A stretch of 64,000 nt of DNA from Faecousia sp900553805. GTDB taxonomy: Bacteria; Bacillota; Clostridia; Oscillospirales; Oscillospiraceae. The notes beneath the pieces were generated by a model. It ran no database searches. It was not told the origin of the DNA and was given only the letters and a program-made list of their open reading frames with translations. This document shows, one piece after another, positions 31,652 to 39,568 of the stretch. The stretch spans positions 140,009 to 204,008 of the forward strand of contig CALFXG010000022.1 of the NCBI GenBank assembly GCA_937957765.1. Reading direction: 5' to 3'. The position numbers and the translations under genes are program-made. Every line of letters starts with the position of its first letter. Position 1 is the first letter of the stretch.

Positions 31652-32370
31652 TTCATTTCCTCCAGCAGCATTTCCGCGATTTTCAGATCCATGGGCGTGG
31701 TGACCTTCAGGTTCCGCTCGTCCCCCTCCACGATCTTTACGGCCATGCCCAGCCGCTCCACCGCGGAGCAGTCGTCGGTGACGGCGGCAGCATCCTCCGC
31801 CGCCTTTTTCAGCGCTCCCCGCAGCAGGTCAAAATCGAACACCTGGGGGGTCTGCACCGCCTGTAAGGACGCCCGATCCGGCGTGTCCGTCACCAGGCCG
31901 CCGCGCACCACCTTGATGGTGTCCTTCACCGGCACGGCGGGAGCGGCAGCGCCGTAGCTGTTGGCAGCCCGGACGGTGCGGTCGATCACCGCGTCGGTGA
32001 TCAGCGGCCTTGCCCCGTCGTGGACGGCAGCCAGCTCCACCCCCTTGGGCAGGGCGTTCAGCCCCAGGGCCACGGATTCTTGCCTGCTCTGCCCGCCGGC
32101 CACCACCATGCGCACCTTGTCCATCTGCGCGCACAGGGCGGAAATGGGGCGGATCAGGTCGGGCCGGGTGACGATCACAATATCCGCAATTGCCCCGCAC
32201 TGCTGGAAAGCCCGGACGGTACGGGCGATCATCGGTTCGCCCCCCAGCGCGGCCATCACCTTGTCAATGCCCCCCATCCGGGAGGCGGAGCCAGCCGCCA
32301 CGATCACTGCGCCGCAGCGCTTCAGCGGCAGCGCCCTGCGCCCCAGCCGGGTCAGCTTGGAAATGTTCAT
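31648..32370 (-). CDS. ispD: 2-C-methyl-D-erythritol 4-phosphate cytidylyltransferase
   Basis: 240 residues. The nucleotide-binding motif AVIVAAGSASRMGGIDKVMA lies near residues 22-41, with the substrate motifs VHDGARPLI and VPVKDTIKVV further on. It forms CDP-methylerythritol. The N-terminal 18 residues (to about LPLKRCG) precede the usual family start and are basic. The ATG lies 3 bp after murD, with GGGAGC inside the murD end as ribosome site. Confidence 0.95.
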   Translation of the reverse strand: MNISKLTRLGRRALPLKRCGAVIVAAGSASRMGGIDKVMAALGGEPMIARTVRAFQQCGAIADIVIVTRPDLIRPISALCAQMDKVRMVVAGGQSRQESVALGLNALPKGVELAAVHDGARPLITDAVIDRTVRAANSYGAAAPAVPVKDTIKVVRGGLVTDTPDRASLQAVQTPQVFDFDLLRGALKKAAEDAAAVTDDCSAVERLGMAVKIVEGDERNLKVTTPMDLKIAEMLLEEMK

Positions 32371-32373
32371 GGC

Positions 32374-33735
32374 TTACAGCTCCCTCACGATCTGCTTAAA
32401 GCGATCTCCCCGCTCCATAAAATTCTTAAACTGGTCAAAGGACGCGCTGGCAGGGCTCATCAGCACAATGTCCCCGCTCCCGGCGGCGGCCGCAGCCGCC
32501 CGGACAGCGGAATCAAAGTCGCCGCAGTCGATCAGCTCCGGCGCGCCGGGGGCGTAGTCCTGGCAATTTTCCACGCTGGCGCGAATCTTCCCGGCGGTAG
32601 CCCCGCACAGGAATACCTTGCATACATGGGCGCAGATTTCCGGCCCCAGTACGTCATAGGGAATGTGCTTGTCATAGCCGCCCGCGATCAGGATCACCTT
32701 CTGGCGGAAGCTGCGCAGCCCCGCAATGGTGCGGCTGGGGGAGGAAGCGATGGAGTCATTGTAGAATTTCACGCCGTCCTTCACCCGCACCAGCTCAATG
32801 CGGTGCTCCACACCACCGAAGTTTTTCGCCACCCGGCGGATGGCCTCGTCGTCTGCCAGGCCGTCCACGGCAGCCATGGCGGCCATGTAGTTTTCAATAT
32901 TATGGACGCCGGGCAGCAGGATCTCATGGACGTTCAACACCCGCTCTCCCCGGCGATAGATCCAGTCACCCTCCTGCCACACGCAGTTGGTAGGGGCCTG
33001 GCGGGAGAAGAAATGGGTCTGCCCCGCGCCCCGGAAGGCGGCGGTGATGGCGTTGTCCGCATTGAGCACCAGCAGGTCTGACGGTTCCTGGAAGCGGAAG
33101 ATGTTTTTCTTCGCCTCCACATATTCCTCCATATCCCTGTGCACGTCCAGATGGTTGGGGGCCAGGTTCGTGACCACCGCCCGATGGGGGCTGTGGGTCA
33201 TATCCATCAGCTGGAAAGAACTCAGCTCCACCACGGCGTAGTCCTCCGGCTCCATCCGGCGGCACAGGGGCAGCAGGGGCGTGCCGATATTGCCCCCCAG
33301 CCAGACCCGCTTTCCCGCCGCCTTGAGCATTTCAGAGATCAGGGTGGTGGTGGTGGTTTTTCCGTCCGACCCGGTGACGCCGATGAGATGGCAGGGCGCG
33401 ACCCGGAAGAATACGTCCATCTCCGAGGTAATCTGCGCCCCCCGCTCCCGCAGGCGGCAGATGGCCGGATTGCCCGGATGCATGCCGGGGGTGCGGAACA
33501 CCACGTCCGCCGACACATCGTCTAAGTAATGCTCCCCCAGGCAGAGCTTGCAGCCGGCACGCTCCAGCGCCAGTACCTCCGCGTCCAGCTTCTCCCGGGG
33601 CGTTTTGTCGCAGCCGGTGACGTCGCAGCCGAATTCCAGCAGCAGCCGCACCAAGGGCCGGTTGCTGACGCCCAGGCCCAGGACGGCAATTTTCTTCCCC
33701 CGCAGGGCCTCAAAATACGCTTCAAACGCATCCAT
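32374..33735 (-). CDS. murD: UDP-N-acetylmuramoyl-L-alanine:D-glutamate ligase
   Basis: 453 residues from the ATG at 33735 (GAGGCG upstream). Rossmann-like N-terminus KIAVLGLGVSNRPLVRLL; ATP-binding GVTGSDGKTTTTTLI near residue 116; NLAPNHLDVHRDMEEYVEAK; C-terminal domain YNDSIASSPSRTIAGL and ILIAGGYDK. It adds D-Glu in peptidoglycan precursor synthesis in the cytoplasm. It is the first gene of murD-ispD-ispF. Its 5' UTR contains the whole fold-back element A copy 2. Confidence 0.95.
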   Translation of the reverse strand: MDAFEAYFEALRGKKIAVLGLGVSNRPLVRLLLEFGCDVTGCDKTPREKLDAEVLALERAGCKLCLGEHYLDDVSADVVFRTPGMHPGNPAICRLRERGAQITSEMDVFFRVAPCHLIGVTGSDGKTTTTTLISEMLKAAGKRVWLGGNIGTPLLPLCRRMEPEDYAVVELSSFQLMDMTHSPHRAVVTNLAPNHLDVHRDMEEYVEAKKNIFRFQEPSDLLVLNADNAITAAFRGAGQTHFFSRQAPTNCVWQEGDWIYRRGERVLNVHEILLPGVHNIENYMAAMAAVDGLADDEAIRRVAKNFGGVEHRIELVRVKDGVKFYNDSIASSPSRTIAGLRSFRQKVILIAGGYDKHIPYDVLGPEICAHVCKVFLCGATAGKIRASVENCQDYAPGAPELIDCGDFDSAVRAAAAAAGSGDIVLMSPASASFDQFKNFMERGDRFKQIVREL

Positions 33736-33757
33736 ATGATCATCGCCTCTCAAATAA

Positions 33758-33918
33758 GGAAGCTCTGATTCAATCGGCAAGAGCCGGCAGCGAGAGATTT
33801 TTCGGCCAATCGAGGTATCGAAAGCGGCGGAATACTGTATGTATTTCCCGTTTTCGGTACCGAAGCGTGGGCGAAAAAGGTCCGCTGCTCAGCCGCAGAC
33901 GATTTATTCAGAGGTTCC
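33758..33918. mobile_element. Fold-back element, family A, copy 2, in the murD 5' UTR
   Basis: 161 bp with the same ends and loop as the copy at 28374-28534, and only a few substitutions. Flanks are ATAA on the left and ATAG on the right, an imperfect target duplication. It lies between the murD promoter (33935-33963) and the murD start, so it is transcribed and could form a hairpin of about 70 bp of stem in the leader mRNA. Confidence 0.8.
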
Positions 33919-33934
33919 ATAGTTCCATGGTGCA

Positions 33935-33963
33935 AGTATACCCTTTTCCAAAAGATTTTGCAA
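33935..33963 (-). promoter_or_regulatory. Promoter of murD-ispD-ispF
   Basis: Minus-strand TTGCAA (33958-33963), 17-bp spacer, TATACT (33935-33940). Its -35 box is six bases from the -35 box of the divergent rnpB promoter, so the two polymerase sites probably compete. Confidence 0.7.
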
Positions 33964-33969
33964 GGGGAT

Positions 33970-33998
33970 TTGACAATTCGTCCGCTTTGGGTTAGAAT
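33970..33998 (+). promoter_or_regulatory. Promoter of rnpB
   Basis: TTGACA (33970-33975), 17-bp spacer, TAGAAT (33993-33998); the predicted start at about 34005 matches the 5' end of the RNA. Confidence 0.8.
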
Positions 33999-34004
33999 AA
34001 TCCC

Positions 34005-34347
34005 GCAGCGCAGGCTGGACAGCCGCGGATGGGAACCGAAAGGACCCAGATGAGGAAAGTCCGGGCTCCACAGGGCAGGGATAACGGGTAACGCCCGCCG
34101 AGGGCAACCTCAGGACAAGTGCAACAGAGAGATACCGCCCCGCAAGGGGTAAGGGTGAAAAGGTGCGGTAAGAGCGCACCCGGCCCATGGCAACATGGGT
34201 TTTACGATGTAAACTCTATCCCGGAGCAACGCCGTGGAGGGACAACAGGTCGGCCCGACCGTCCCAAGGAGGCGGCTTGACCCTGCGGGCAACCGCAGGG
34301 CTAGATAGATGGCTGTCAAAACAGAACCCGGCTTATAGGCCCGCACT
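34005..34347 (+). ncRNA. rnpB: RNase P RNA, class A
   Basis: Universal RNase P core elements are present: GAGGAAAGTCCGGGCTCCAC (34053-34072) pairing in P4 with the 3' ACAGAACCCGGCTTAT segment (34321-34336), GTGCAACAGAGAGATACCGC at 34119-34138, and the AGATAGATGGCTGTC block before the 3' end. The layout is the ancestral class A rather than the Bacillus class B. It processes tRNA 5' ends together with the RnpA protein. Ends are set from the promoter, the P1 pairing and the following terminator, so they are good to a few bases. Confidence 0.95.
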
Positions 34348-34349
34348 CG

Positions 34350-34397
34350 CCAACGCAGACCCGCCGCGTGACGCGGCGGGTCTGCGTTGGTATTTTG
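34350..34397 (+). terminator. Terminator of rnpB
   Basis: A perfect 19-bp stem CCAACGCAGACCCGCCGCG with a 3-base loop, followed by TATTTT. Confidence 0.9.
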
Positions 34398-34480
34398 CCC
34401 TCAGACAGCACGTTTTTTTGGAATAAATCCTCCAAAGCTGGCAAACAATACCTGTGGAAAAAACTTTTGGAGGGATAAAC

Positions 34481-35647
34481 ATGAAACACATCCTGCGCCC
34501 CGCCTTTGGCCTTCTGCTGGCGGCGGGGCTTACCCTGTCCGCCTCGGCGGCGGAAATTGACAGCCAGGACGTCTACTGCTTCGGCGCGGAGCAGTTTTCC
34601 CCCGGTGAGACGGAGCTGGCCGGCATCTGCCTGACCCAGCTGCCGGAGAAGAGCCAGGGGCTGCTGATGCTGGGTGAGCGCCTGCTTCGCCCCGGCGATG
34701 TGCTGACGGCCCAGCAGGTGGGGGAAATGACCTTCGTCTCCGGCTCCGTCCAGCAGGATTCCACTGCCACCATCTCCTATCTGCCGGTGTTTGCCAACGG
34801 TCTGGCCGGGGAAGCGACCATGACCCTGTCCATCCGGGGCCGGGAGAACAAGGCCCCGATCGCCGAGGACTGCGCCTTTGAGACCTACAAAAATCTGGAG
34901 GTCACCGGCACCCTGAAGGTCCGCGATCCGGAGGGCCAGGAGATGCAGTTCGCCCTGACCCGCCCGCCCAAGCGGGGCACCATTGAGATCAGCCCCGACG
35001 GGCGCTTCACCTATACGCCCAAGAAGAATAAGGTGGGCGTGGACTCCTTTACCTTCACCGCCACCGACCCCGCCGGGAAAACCTCCCGGGAGGCCACCGT
35101 CACCGTAAGCATCCTGAAGCCCACGGACGCCGGGCAGTATACGGACACCGCCGGGAAGAGCTGCCGCTTCAGCGCGGAGTGGATGAAGAACACCGGCATC
35201 TTTGTGGGTGAAAACATCGGCGGAAGTCCCTGCTTCTCCCCGGAACGGCAGGTCACCAGAGGCGAATTTGTTACCATGCTGGTGAAGGCGCTGAACCTGC
35301 CCACGGATGAAGCCGTCACCGAAACCGGCTATCCCGACGTGCCCCAGTGGCTCAGGCCCTATCTGGCCGCCGCCATCCGCTCCGGCCTGACAGCCCGGCT
35401 GGAGGCCGCCGACAGCTTTGGCCCCGACCAGCCGGTGAGCGCCGAGGAGGCCGCCGCCATGCTGTGCAGCGCCCTGGGCCTGCAATGCCAGCAGCAGCCT
35501 GCCCTCTCCGCTCAGGAGGAGGAAGCCGCCGCCACCTATCAGGAGATCGCCGCCCAGAACGGCTTCCTGTTCCCCTCCGCCGCCCTGACCCGCGCGGACG
35601 CCGCTGAGCTTCTTTATCAGGCCAGCCGGTATCCCACCGGCGTATAA
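34481..35647 (+). CDS. Secreted surface protein with a bacterial Ig/cadherin-like domain and SLH repeats
   Basis: 388 residues from the ATG at 34481 (GGAGGG eight bases upstream). Signal peptide ends ASA|AE near residue 26. Residues about 125-215 form an Ig/cadherin-like repeat of the VCBS/tandem-95 type (KAPIAEDCAFETYKNLEVTG, GRFTYTPKKNKVGVDSFTFT). The C-terminal half has S-layer homology-like motifs (FSPERQVTRGEFVTMLVKAL, FGPDQPVSAEEAAAMLCSAL, ALTRADAAELLYQASR). The SLH part would bind secondary cell-wall polymer; the N-terminal region is unknown. It is monocistronic between two terminators. Confidence 0.8.
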   Translation: MKHILRPAFGLLLAAGLTLSASAAEIDSQDVYCFGAEQFSPGETELAGICLTQLPEKSQGLLMLGERLLRPGDVLTAQQVGEMTFVSGSVQQDSTATISYLPVFANGLAGEATMTLSIRGRENKAPIAEDCAFETYKNLEVTGTLKVRDPEGQEMQFALTRPPKRGTIEISPDGRFTYTPKKNKVGVDSFTFTATDPAGKTSREATVTVSILKPTDAGQYTDTAGKSCRFSAEWMKNTGIFVGENIGGSPCFSPERQVTRGEFVTMLVKALNLPTDEAVTETGYPDVPQWLRPYLAAAIRSGLTARLEAADSFGPDQPVSAEEAAAMLCSALGLQCQQQPALSAQEEEAAATYQEIAAQNGFLFPSAALTRADAAELLYQASRYPTGV

Positions 35648-35649
35648 CC

Positions 35650-35680
35650 AAAATTGCCGCCCGGACCGGGCGGCAATTTT
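35650..35680. terminator. Bidirectional terminator after the SLH gene
   Basis: Stem AAAATTGCCGCCCGG pairing with CCGGGCGGCAATTTT, with T-runs on both strands. The same 31-bp hairpin recurs exactly at 47622-47652. A second stem TTCACGGA / TCCGTGAA lies at 35694-35722. Confidence 0.85.
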
Positions 35681-35736
35681 GTACAAGGAAGACTTCACGG
35701 AGGATTCAAAGCAGTCCGTGAAACCGTGGTGCTGTC

Positions 35737-36486
35737 TTATAGCATTTTCACTCTGGGGCGGTACTTTTCCAGGGCAGCGGCATTCTTTTCGTCGCCGCCG
35801 GGCGCGTTGGCGCTGGCCCAGACCGGGGGTGTGACGCCCATATCCAGGCAGGCCTGGACGGCGGCGATCTCCAGCAGATGAGCGATGTAGAAATCAACGA
35901 TGTTGGAGCGGGGGGCGATGGGGGTATCCATGCCGGGCACCAGCACCTGGGCGTCGCCCACGGGGTTGAAGTCGTTGATGCACACATCGGCGAAGTCAAA
36001 CAGATTCTTCTTGCTGGGATGGCGGATGAAGTGGTCCGCAGGGATCTGCTCCTGCCAGTAGGAGCTGGACACGGCGATGATCTTCGCCCCGGCCCGCTTT
36101 GCCTCCATGGCGGCGTCGATGGTGGCGGGGTTGATGCCGATGTTGTGGAAGATGATCACCACATCGTCCTTTTTCAGCTCATAATACTTCACGATGGCAG
36201 CGCCGTAATTCACGGTGCGCTCCAGCTCCAGATATTTCAGCGCCTGATTGAACACGGAAAGGCCTGTCTCCATCAGCGGATTGATGCAGGACAGTCCGCC
36301 GGCGCGGAAGAACATCTCTCCCACAGGCAGCGTGGTGTGTCCGCCGCCGCCGTAGACGTGAATGAGGCGGTCCTCGGAAATGGCCTGCGCCATCATCCGG
36401 CCGGCCTTTTCGATGTTCTCTCCCTGGGTGGCATTGATCTGCTCCAGGTTGTCGATGATGCTCTGGTAAAAGCCGTAATCCTTCAT
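35737..36486 (-). CDS. SIS-domain sugar-phosphate protein (UPF0309-like)
   Basis: 249 residues. SIS-fold motifs: HVYGGGGHTTLPVGEMFFRA near residues 43-62, DDVVIIFHNIGINPATIDAA near 108-127 and GAKIIAVSSSYWQEQIP near 133. SIS domains bind phosphosugars and act as isomerases, etherases or regulators; the UPF0309 group has no firmly assigned reaction. It is the last gene of the minus-strand carbohydrate operon, 1 bp after the barrel protein. A related protein lies on the other arm of the locus (45930-46661); the two share FYRAGGL/FFRAGGL and GGAxRNKA/GGDEKNAA-like elements. Confidence 0.8.
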   Translation of the reverse strand: MKDYGFYQSIIDNLEQINATQGENIEKAGRMMAQAISEDRLIHVYGGGGHTTLPVGEMFFRAGGLSCINPLMETGLSVFNQALKYLELERTVNYGAAIVKYYELKKDDVVIIFHNIGINPATIDAAMEAKRAGAKIIAVSSSYWQEQIPADHFIRHPSKKNLFDFADVCINDFNPVGDAQVLVPGMDTPIAPRSNIVDFYIAHLLEIAAVQACLDMGVTPPVWASANAPGGDEKNAAALEKYRPRVKML

Positions 36487-36487
36487 C

Positions 36488-37516
36488 TTAATCCTCCCGC
36501 TTCAGCACGCGCTTATAGTTTTCGCCGATGCGGTCCCACAGCGCCAGGGCATCCCTCGATGCCAGGTTGGTGCCGTAGCCGCCGCGATAGGTCCACGCGG
36601 CGATCCTGTCCACGCCCATGCTCTCGTACAGGTCAACCACCCGGTCGATCTCGTCAAAATCCTCCGGCTGCTCATAGTAGCCCATGATCCAGCGCTCGCA
36701 CTGCTTGCCGTACTTGCGGGCGATGTCCACGGTGCGCTTGGTGATATCCGTGAAAACGCTCTTGGGCTGGCCCCAGCCGATGATGGTGGAGGAGAACACG
36801 TCGAAATACGGGCAGGCCGCCACCATTTCCCATCGGTCATAGCCCCGCAGCTCCGTCACGTAGTAGGTGTCCAGTGTGGCGTGAACACAGCAGGTGATCT
36901 CCAGGTTGGGATTTACCTCCTTGATGCGGCGGGACACATCCGACAGGGTGAACAGCGCCTCTCTCCAGCGGAAGCTTCTGACATCGTCGTTGGCGATCCG
37001 GGGCATCTCATAGCCGTAATAATCCTTGAACTTTCTCATGCACTCGTTGCAGCGGCAGGTCCAGTCGTGGCCGCCGCCGTTGATCAGGCCCTCGGGCAGC
37101 GCGTAGTGGGGCTCGTCCCAGAAGAAGCCGTCCACCTCGGTCTCCCGGGCCAGCTTCAGGCAGATGCCGTTGAAATAGTCCCGGAAGGACTGGGAATTGA
37201 AGCATGCCGCATTCAGCTTTTCGCCGGTGTACGCGGAGACCTGGCGGTGCTCCGTGTTATTTTGCAGGAACAGGGAGATCTGCTCGCCGCCGAAGTACTT
37301 GCCGATGCCCCAGGTATCCGCCAGAACGCGCAGGCCCATTTCATGCGCCTTTTTCACGATGGGGTTGATATTGGGGAACCAGAAGTCCATATCAAATTCA
37401 GTGATGGCGAGGATCACGGTATCGCAGCCGTGCTCCAGCATCTCCTGAAAATCTCGCTCCGCGTGCTCGACGTAATTGAGGCCGTAGTAGCTGATGCCAG
37501 TATGTTTGATTGCCAT
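36488..37516 (-). CDS. Unrecognised intracellular protein with TIM-barrel/glycoside-hydrolase character
   Basis: 342 residues, no signal peptide. Features typical of a (beta/alpha)8 hydrolase: GCDTVILAITEFDMDFW near residue 30, GLRVLADTWGIGKYFG near 60, a central DGFFWDEPHY near 130 with an Asp-Glu pair placed like a catalytic acid, EITCCVHATLDTYY, and IAAWTYRGGYG near the end. A CRCNEC motif (near 153) could hold a metal. I do not know a named family with this exact pattern. Its position between a Gfo/Idh/MocA oxidoreductase and a SIS protein suggests it acts on an imported, possibly oxidised or phosphorylated, glycoside in the cytoplasm. Confidence 0.65.
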   Translation of the reverse strand: MAIKHTGISYYGLNYVEHAERDFQEMLEHGCDTVILAITEFDMDFWFPNINPIVKKAHEMGLRVLADTWGIGKYFGGEQISLFLQNNTEHRQVSAYTGEKLNAACFNSQSFRDYFNGICLKLARETEVDGFFWDEPHYALPEGLINGGGHDWTCRCNECMRKFKDYYGYEMPRIANDDVRSFRWREALFTLSDVSRRIKEVNPNLEITCCVHATLDTYYVTELRGYDRWEMVAACPYFDVFSSTIIGWGQPKSVFTDITKRTVDIARKYGKQCERWIMGYYEQPEDFDEIDRVVDLYESMGVDRIAAWTYRGGYGTNLASRDALALWDRIGENYKRVLKRED

Positions 37517-37527
37517 ATTTTCTCTCC

Positions 37528-38634
37528 TTAAATGTTATCCACCTTGACGGCCTTGCCGGAATAGACGCTCTCGTAGGCGGCGACTACCGCCTGCATGGAA
37601 TTCATGTGGTATCTCAGCGATTCCAGCTCCTTCTTCTCGCCGCGCACGTACTGATAGAAGTCGGTCTCGATGGACGGCCACAGGCCCTGGATCTTATGGG
37701 CCTCAAACATGCACTGGTACTCGCCGTTCAGGCCGTTCTGCACATAGGTGTTCTTATTGTAGATATCGCCCACGATGGTGCCCTTGGTGCCAACGGCGGA
37801 CATGAACACCTCCACGGTCTTGGGGTACTTGCGCCAGGTGATGCCGTCGCGGATCACGCTCACGTGATGCTCGTCGTTGGCAAAGGAGGGGTCGATGGAG
37901 AAGGTGACGCCGTTCTTCATTCTGCCGATCATGTGGATCATTTCCTCCACCACGACGCCCTCACGGATGTTGGGCGACACGTTGGCATAGACGGTATCGA
38001 AGTCCGCGCCCGCCATGAGCCGCACCAGGTCCATCGGATGGGCGTGGTCCGTCAGCGCGCCGCCGCGGAAGCGGTAGTCATTGGGCTTGAGCTGGATGGC
38101 TTTGCCATAGCTCTTCTCGGGAACGCCCACCCAGGGGTTCCACCACACCGGGTGGATGGAGTAGTTCACGATGTTGATGCTTTGCAGCTCGCCGATGGCC
38201 CCACTCTTAATCAGATCCAGCACCCGGGCCGGGCCGGCGTAGCGGTGCATCTCCAGCTCCACCATGCAGATCACGTGGTTGCGCTCCACTGCCTCCATCA
38301 TGGCGCGGTACTCGTCCATGTCCAGGGTGGGCACCTTCATGGAGATGGTGTGCAGCCCTCTGTTGGCGGCGTCGATGGTCTGCCTTGCGTGTTCGCTGTT
38401 TTCGCTGCCGATCACCACCGCCTCCAGATCCGGGTGGGCGGCGTACAGCTCCTCTTCGCTTCTGTAAATGGGCACATCCTTGGGCAGGCCGCCGGACAGA
38501 TGATCGCCCTGGTAGTTGGCTGCCTGGGTGACGCCCACCAGCTCATACAGGGGGCTGTCGTTCCATTTGATATACTGTGTGGCGTGTCCGTGTACGCAGG
38601 ACAGTATCGCATACTTGATTGGTTTAATATACAT
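37528..38634 (-). CDS. Gfo/Idh/MocA-family oxidoreductase
   Basis: 368 residues from the ATG at 38634, preceded by AGAGGA; an in-frame ATG at 38658 has no ribosome site. N-terminal Rossmann-like region (IKYAILSCVHGHATQYIKWN) is followed by EAVVIGSENSEHARQTIDAA and the family motif VPTLDMDEYRAMMEAVE, here in place of the usual EKP. C-terminal alpha/beta domain has VWWNPWVGVPEKSYGKA and GGALTDHAHPMDLVRLMAG, containing the conserved DxxxH-type element. Members use NAD(P) on sugars or inositols. It lies 75 bp after the second permease in the same operon. Substrate unknown. Confidence 0.85.
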   Translation of the reverse strand: MYIKPIKYAILSCVHGHATQYIKWNDSPLYELVGVTQAANYQGDHLSGGLPKDVPIYRSEEELYAAHPDLEAVVIGSENSEHARQTIDAANRGLHTISMKVPTLDMDEYRAMMEAVERNHVICMVELEMHRYAGPARVLDLIKSGAIGELQSINIVNYSIHPVWWNPWVGVPEKSYGKAIQLKPNDYRFRGGALTDHAHPMDLVRLMAGADFDTVYANVSPNIREGVVVEEMIHMIGRMKNGVTFSIDPSFANDEHHVSVIRDGITWRKYPKTVEVFMSAVGTKGTIVGDIYNKNTYVQNGLNGEYQCMFEAHKIQGLWPSIETDFYQYVRGEKKELESLRYHMNSMQAVVAAYESVYSGKAVKVDNI

Positions 38635-38709
38635 TTTCTCGTCCTCTTGGGTTTTCATGCCGGTCGTTTTATTGATGGTGAATGGCTTTCCGCCGGGGAA
38701 ATACTTGCT

Positions 38710-39564
38710 TCAGCCCTTCAGGCCGCCGATGCTCATGCCCTTGATGGCATACTTTTCGCCCACCAGGAACAGTGCCAGCGTGGGAAGCAAACTGATGGTC
38801 AGCGCCGCGAACAGCGCGCCCCAGTCGGTGGCGTACTTGGCTACCTCGTAAAGCTTTGCGATGCTCACCGGGAAGGTGAGCTTCCCGGGCTTGGTGACCA
38901 TGACCAGGGCCACGATGTACTCGCCCCAGGCGCTCAGGATGCAGATCATGCTGACGGTGAAGATGATGGATTTAGAAAGCGGAATGACGATGTGGCGCAT
39001 CACGCCGAAGGGGGAGCAGCCGTCCAGAATGGCCGCCTCCTCGTAGTCGCGGGGGATCTCACGCATATAGCCGGTCAGCAGGAAGATGGAATAGGGCAGC
39101 TGGAAGGTGCCGTACAGCACGCCCAGGGCCGTCAGATTGTTCAGCAGCTTAAACGACCGCAGCTCCAGGAACAGCGGAATGATGATGTAGCTGGCGTTGA
39201 TAAACAGGCAGCCCAGCAGCAGCGCGTAAACGGAGCGGATGACCGGGGTGCGGTAGCGCACCAGGATGAAGGAGCAGGGCACCGCGCACACCAGCAGCGT
39301 CACCAGTGAGACCAGCACCACGTAGGCAGAATTCTTGATGGCCGTGAACATGTTGGTGGTTTCCACCGCTCTTGCGTAGTTATCCCAGGCCAGGACGGAC
39401 GGGAAGGTCAAGGGGCTGCTCATGTATTCCTGGTTGGTCTTGAGCGAGGACATGATGGTCCAAAGCAGGGGAAACACCATTGTTATAAGGATGCAAATGA
39501 GCACGACCCGCAGAAACAGCTTTCTGAAACGCTCCGCAGTGCTTTTATTGCTGTCATTTCTCAT
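38710..39564 (-). CDS. Carbohydrate ABC transporter permease (MalG-like)
   Basis: 284 residues with six hydrophobic segments. The cytoplasmic EAA loop reads YEEAAILDGCSPFGVMRHIV near residue 190, which docks the ATPase. CUT1-type permease by its domain order and its partnership with the following gene. No ATPase gene is present in the locus, so a shared MsmX-type ATPase elsewhere is expected. It starts 4 bp after the other permease. Confidence 0.9.
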   Translation of the reverse strand: MRNDSNKSTAERFRKLFLRVVLICILITMVFPLLWTIMSSLKTNQEYMSSPLTFPSVLAWDNYARAVETTNMFTAIKNSAYVVLVSLVTLLVCAVPCSFILVRYRTPVIRSVYALLLGCLFINASYIIIPLFLELRSFKLLNNLTALGVLYGTFQLPYSIFLLTGYMREIPRDYEEAAILDGCSPFGVMRHIVIPLSKSIIFTVSMICILSAWGEYIVALVMVTKPGKLTFPVSIAKLYEVAKYATDWGALFAALTISLLPTLALFLVGEKYAIKGMSIGGLKG

Positions 39565-39568
39565 GGAA

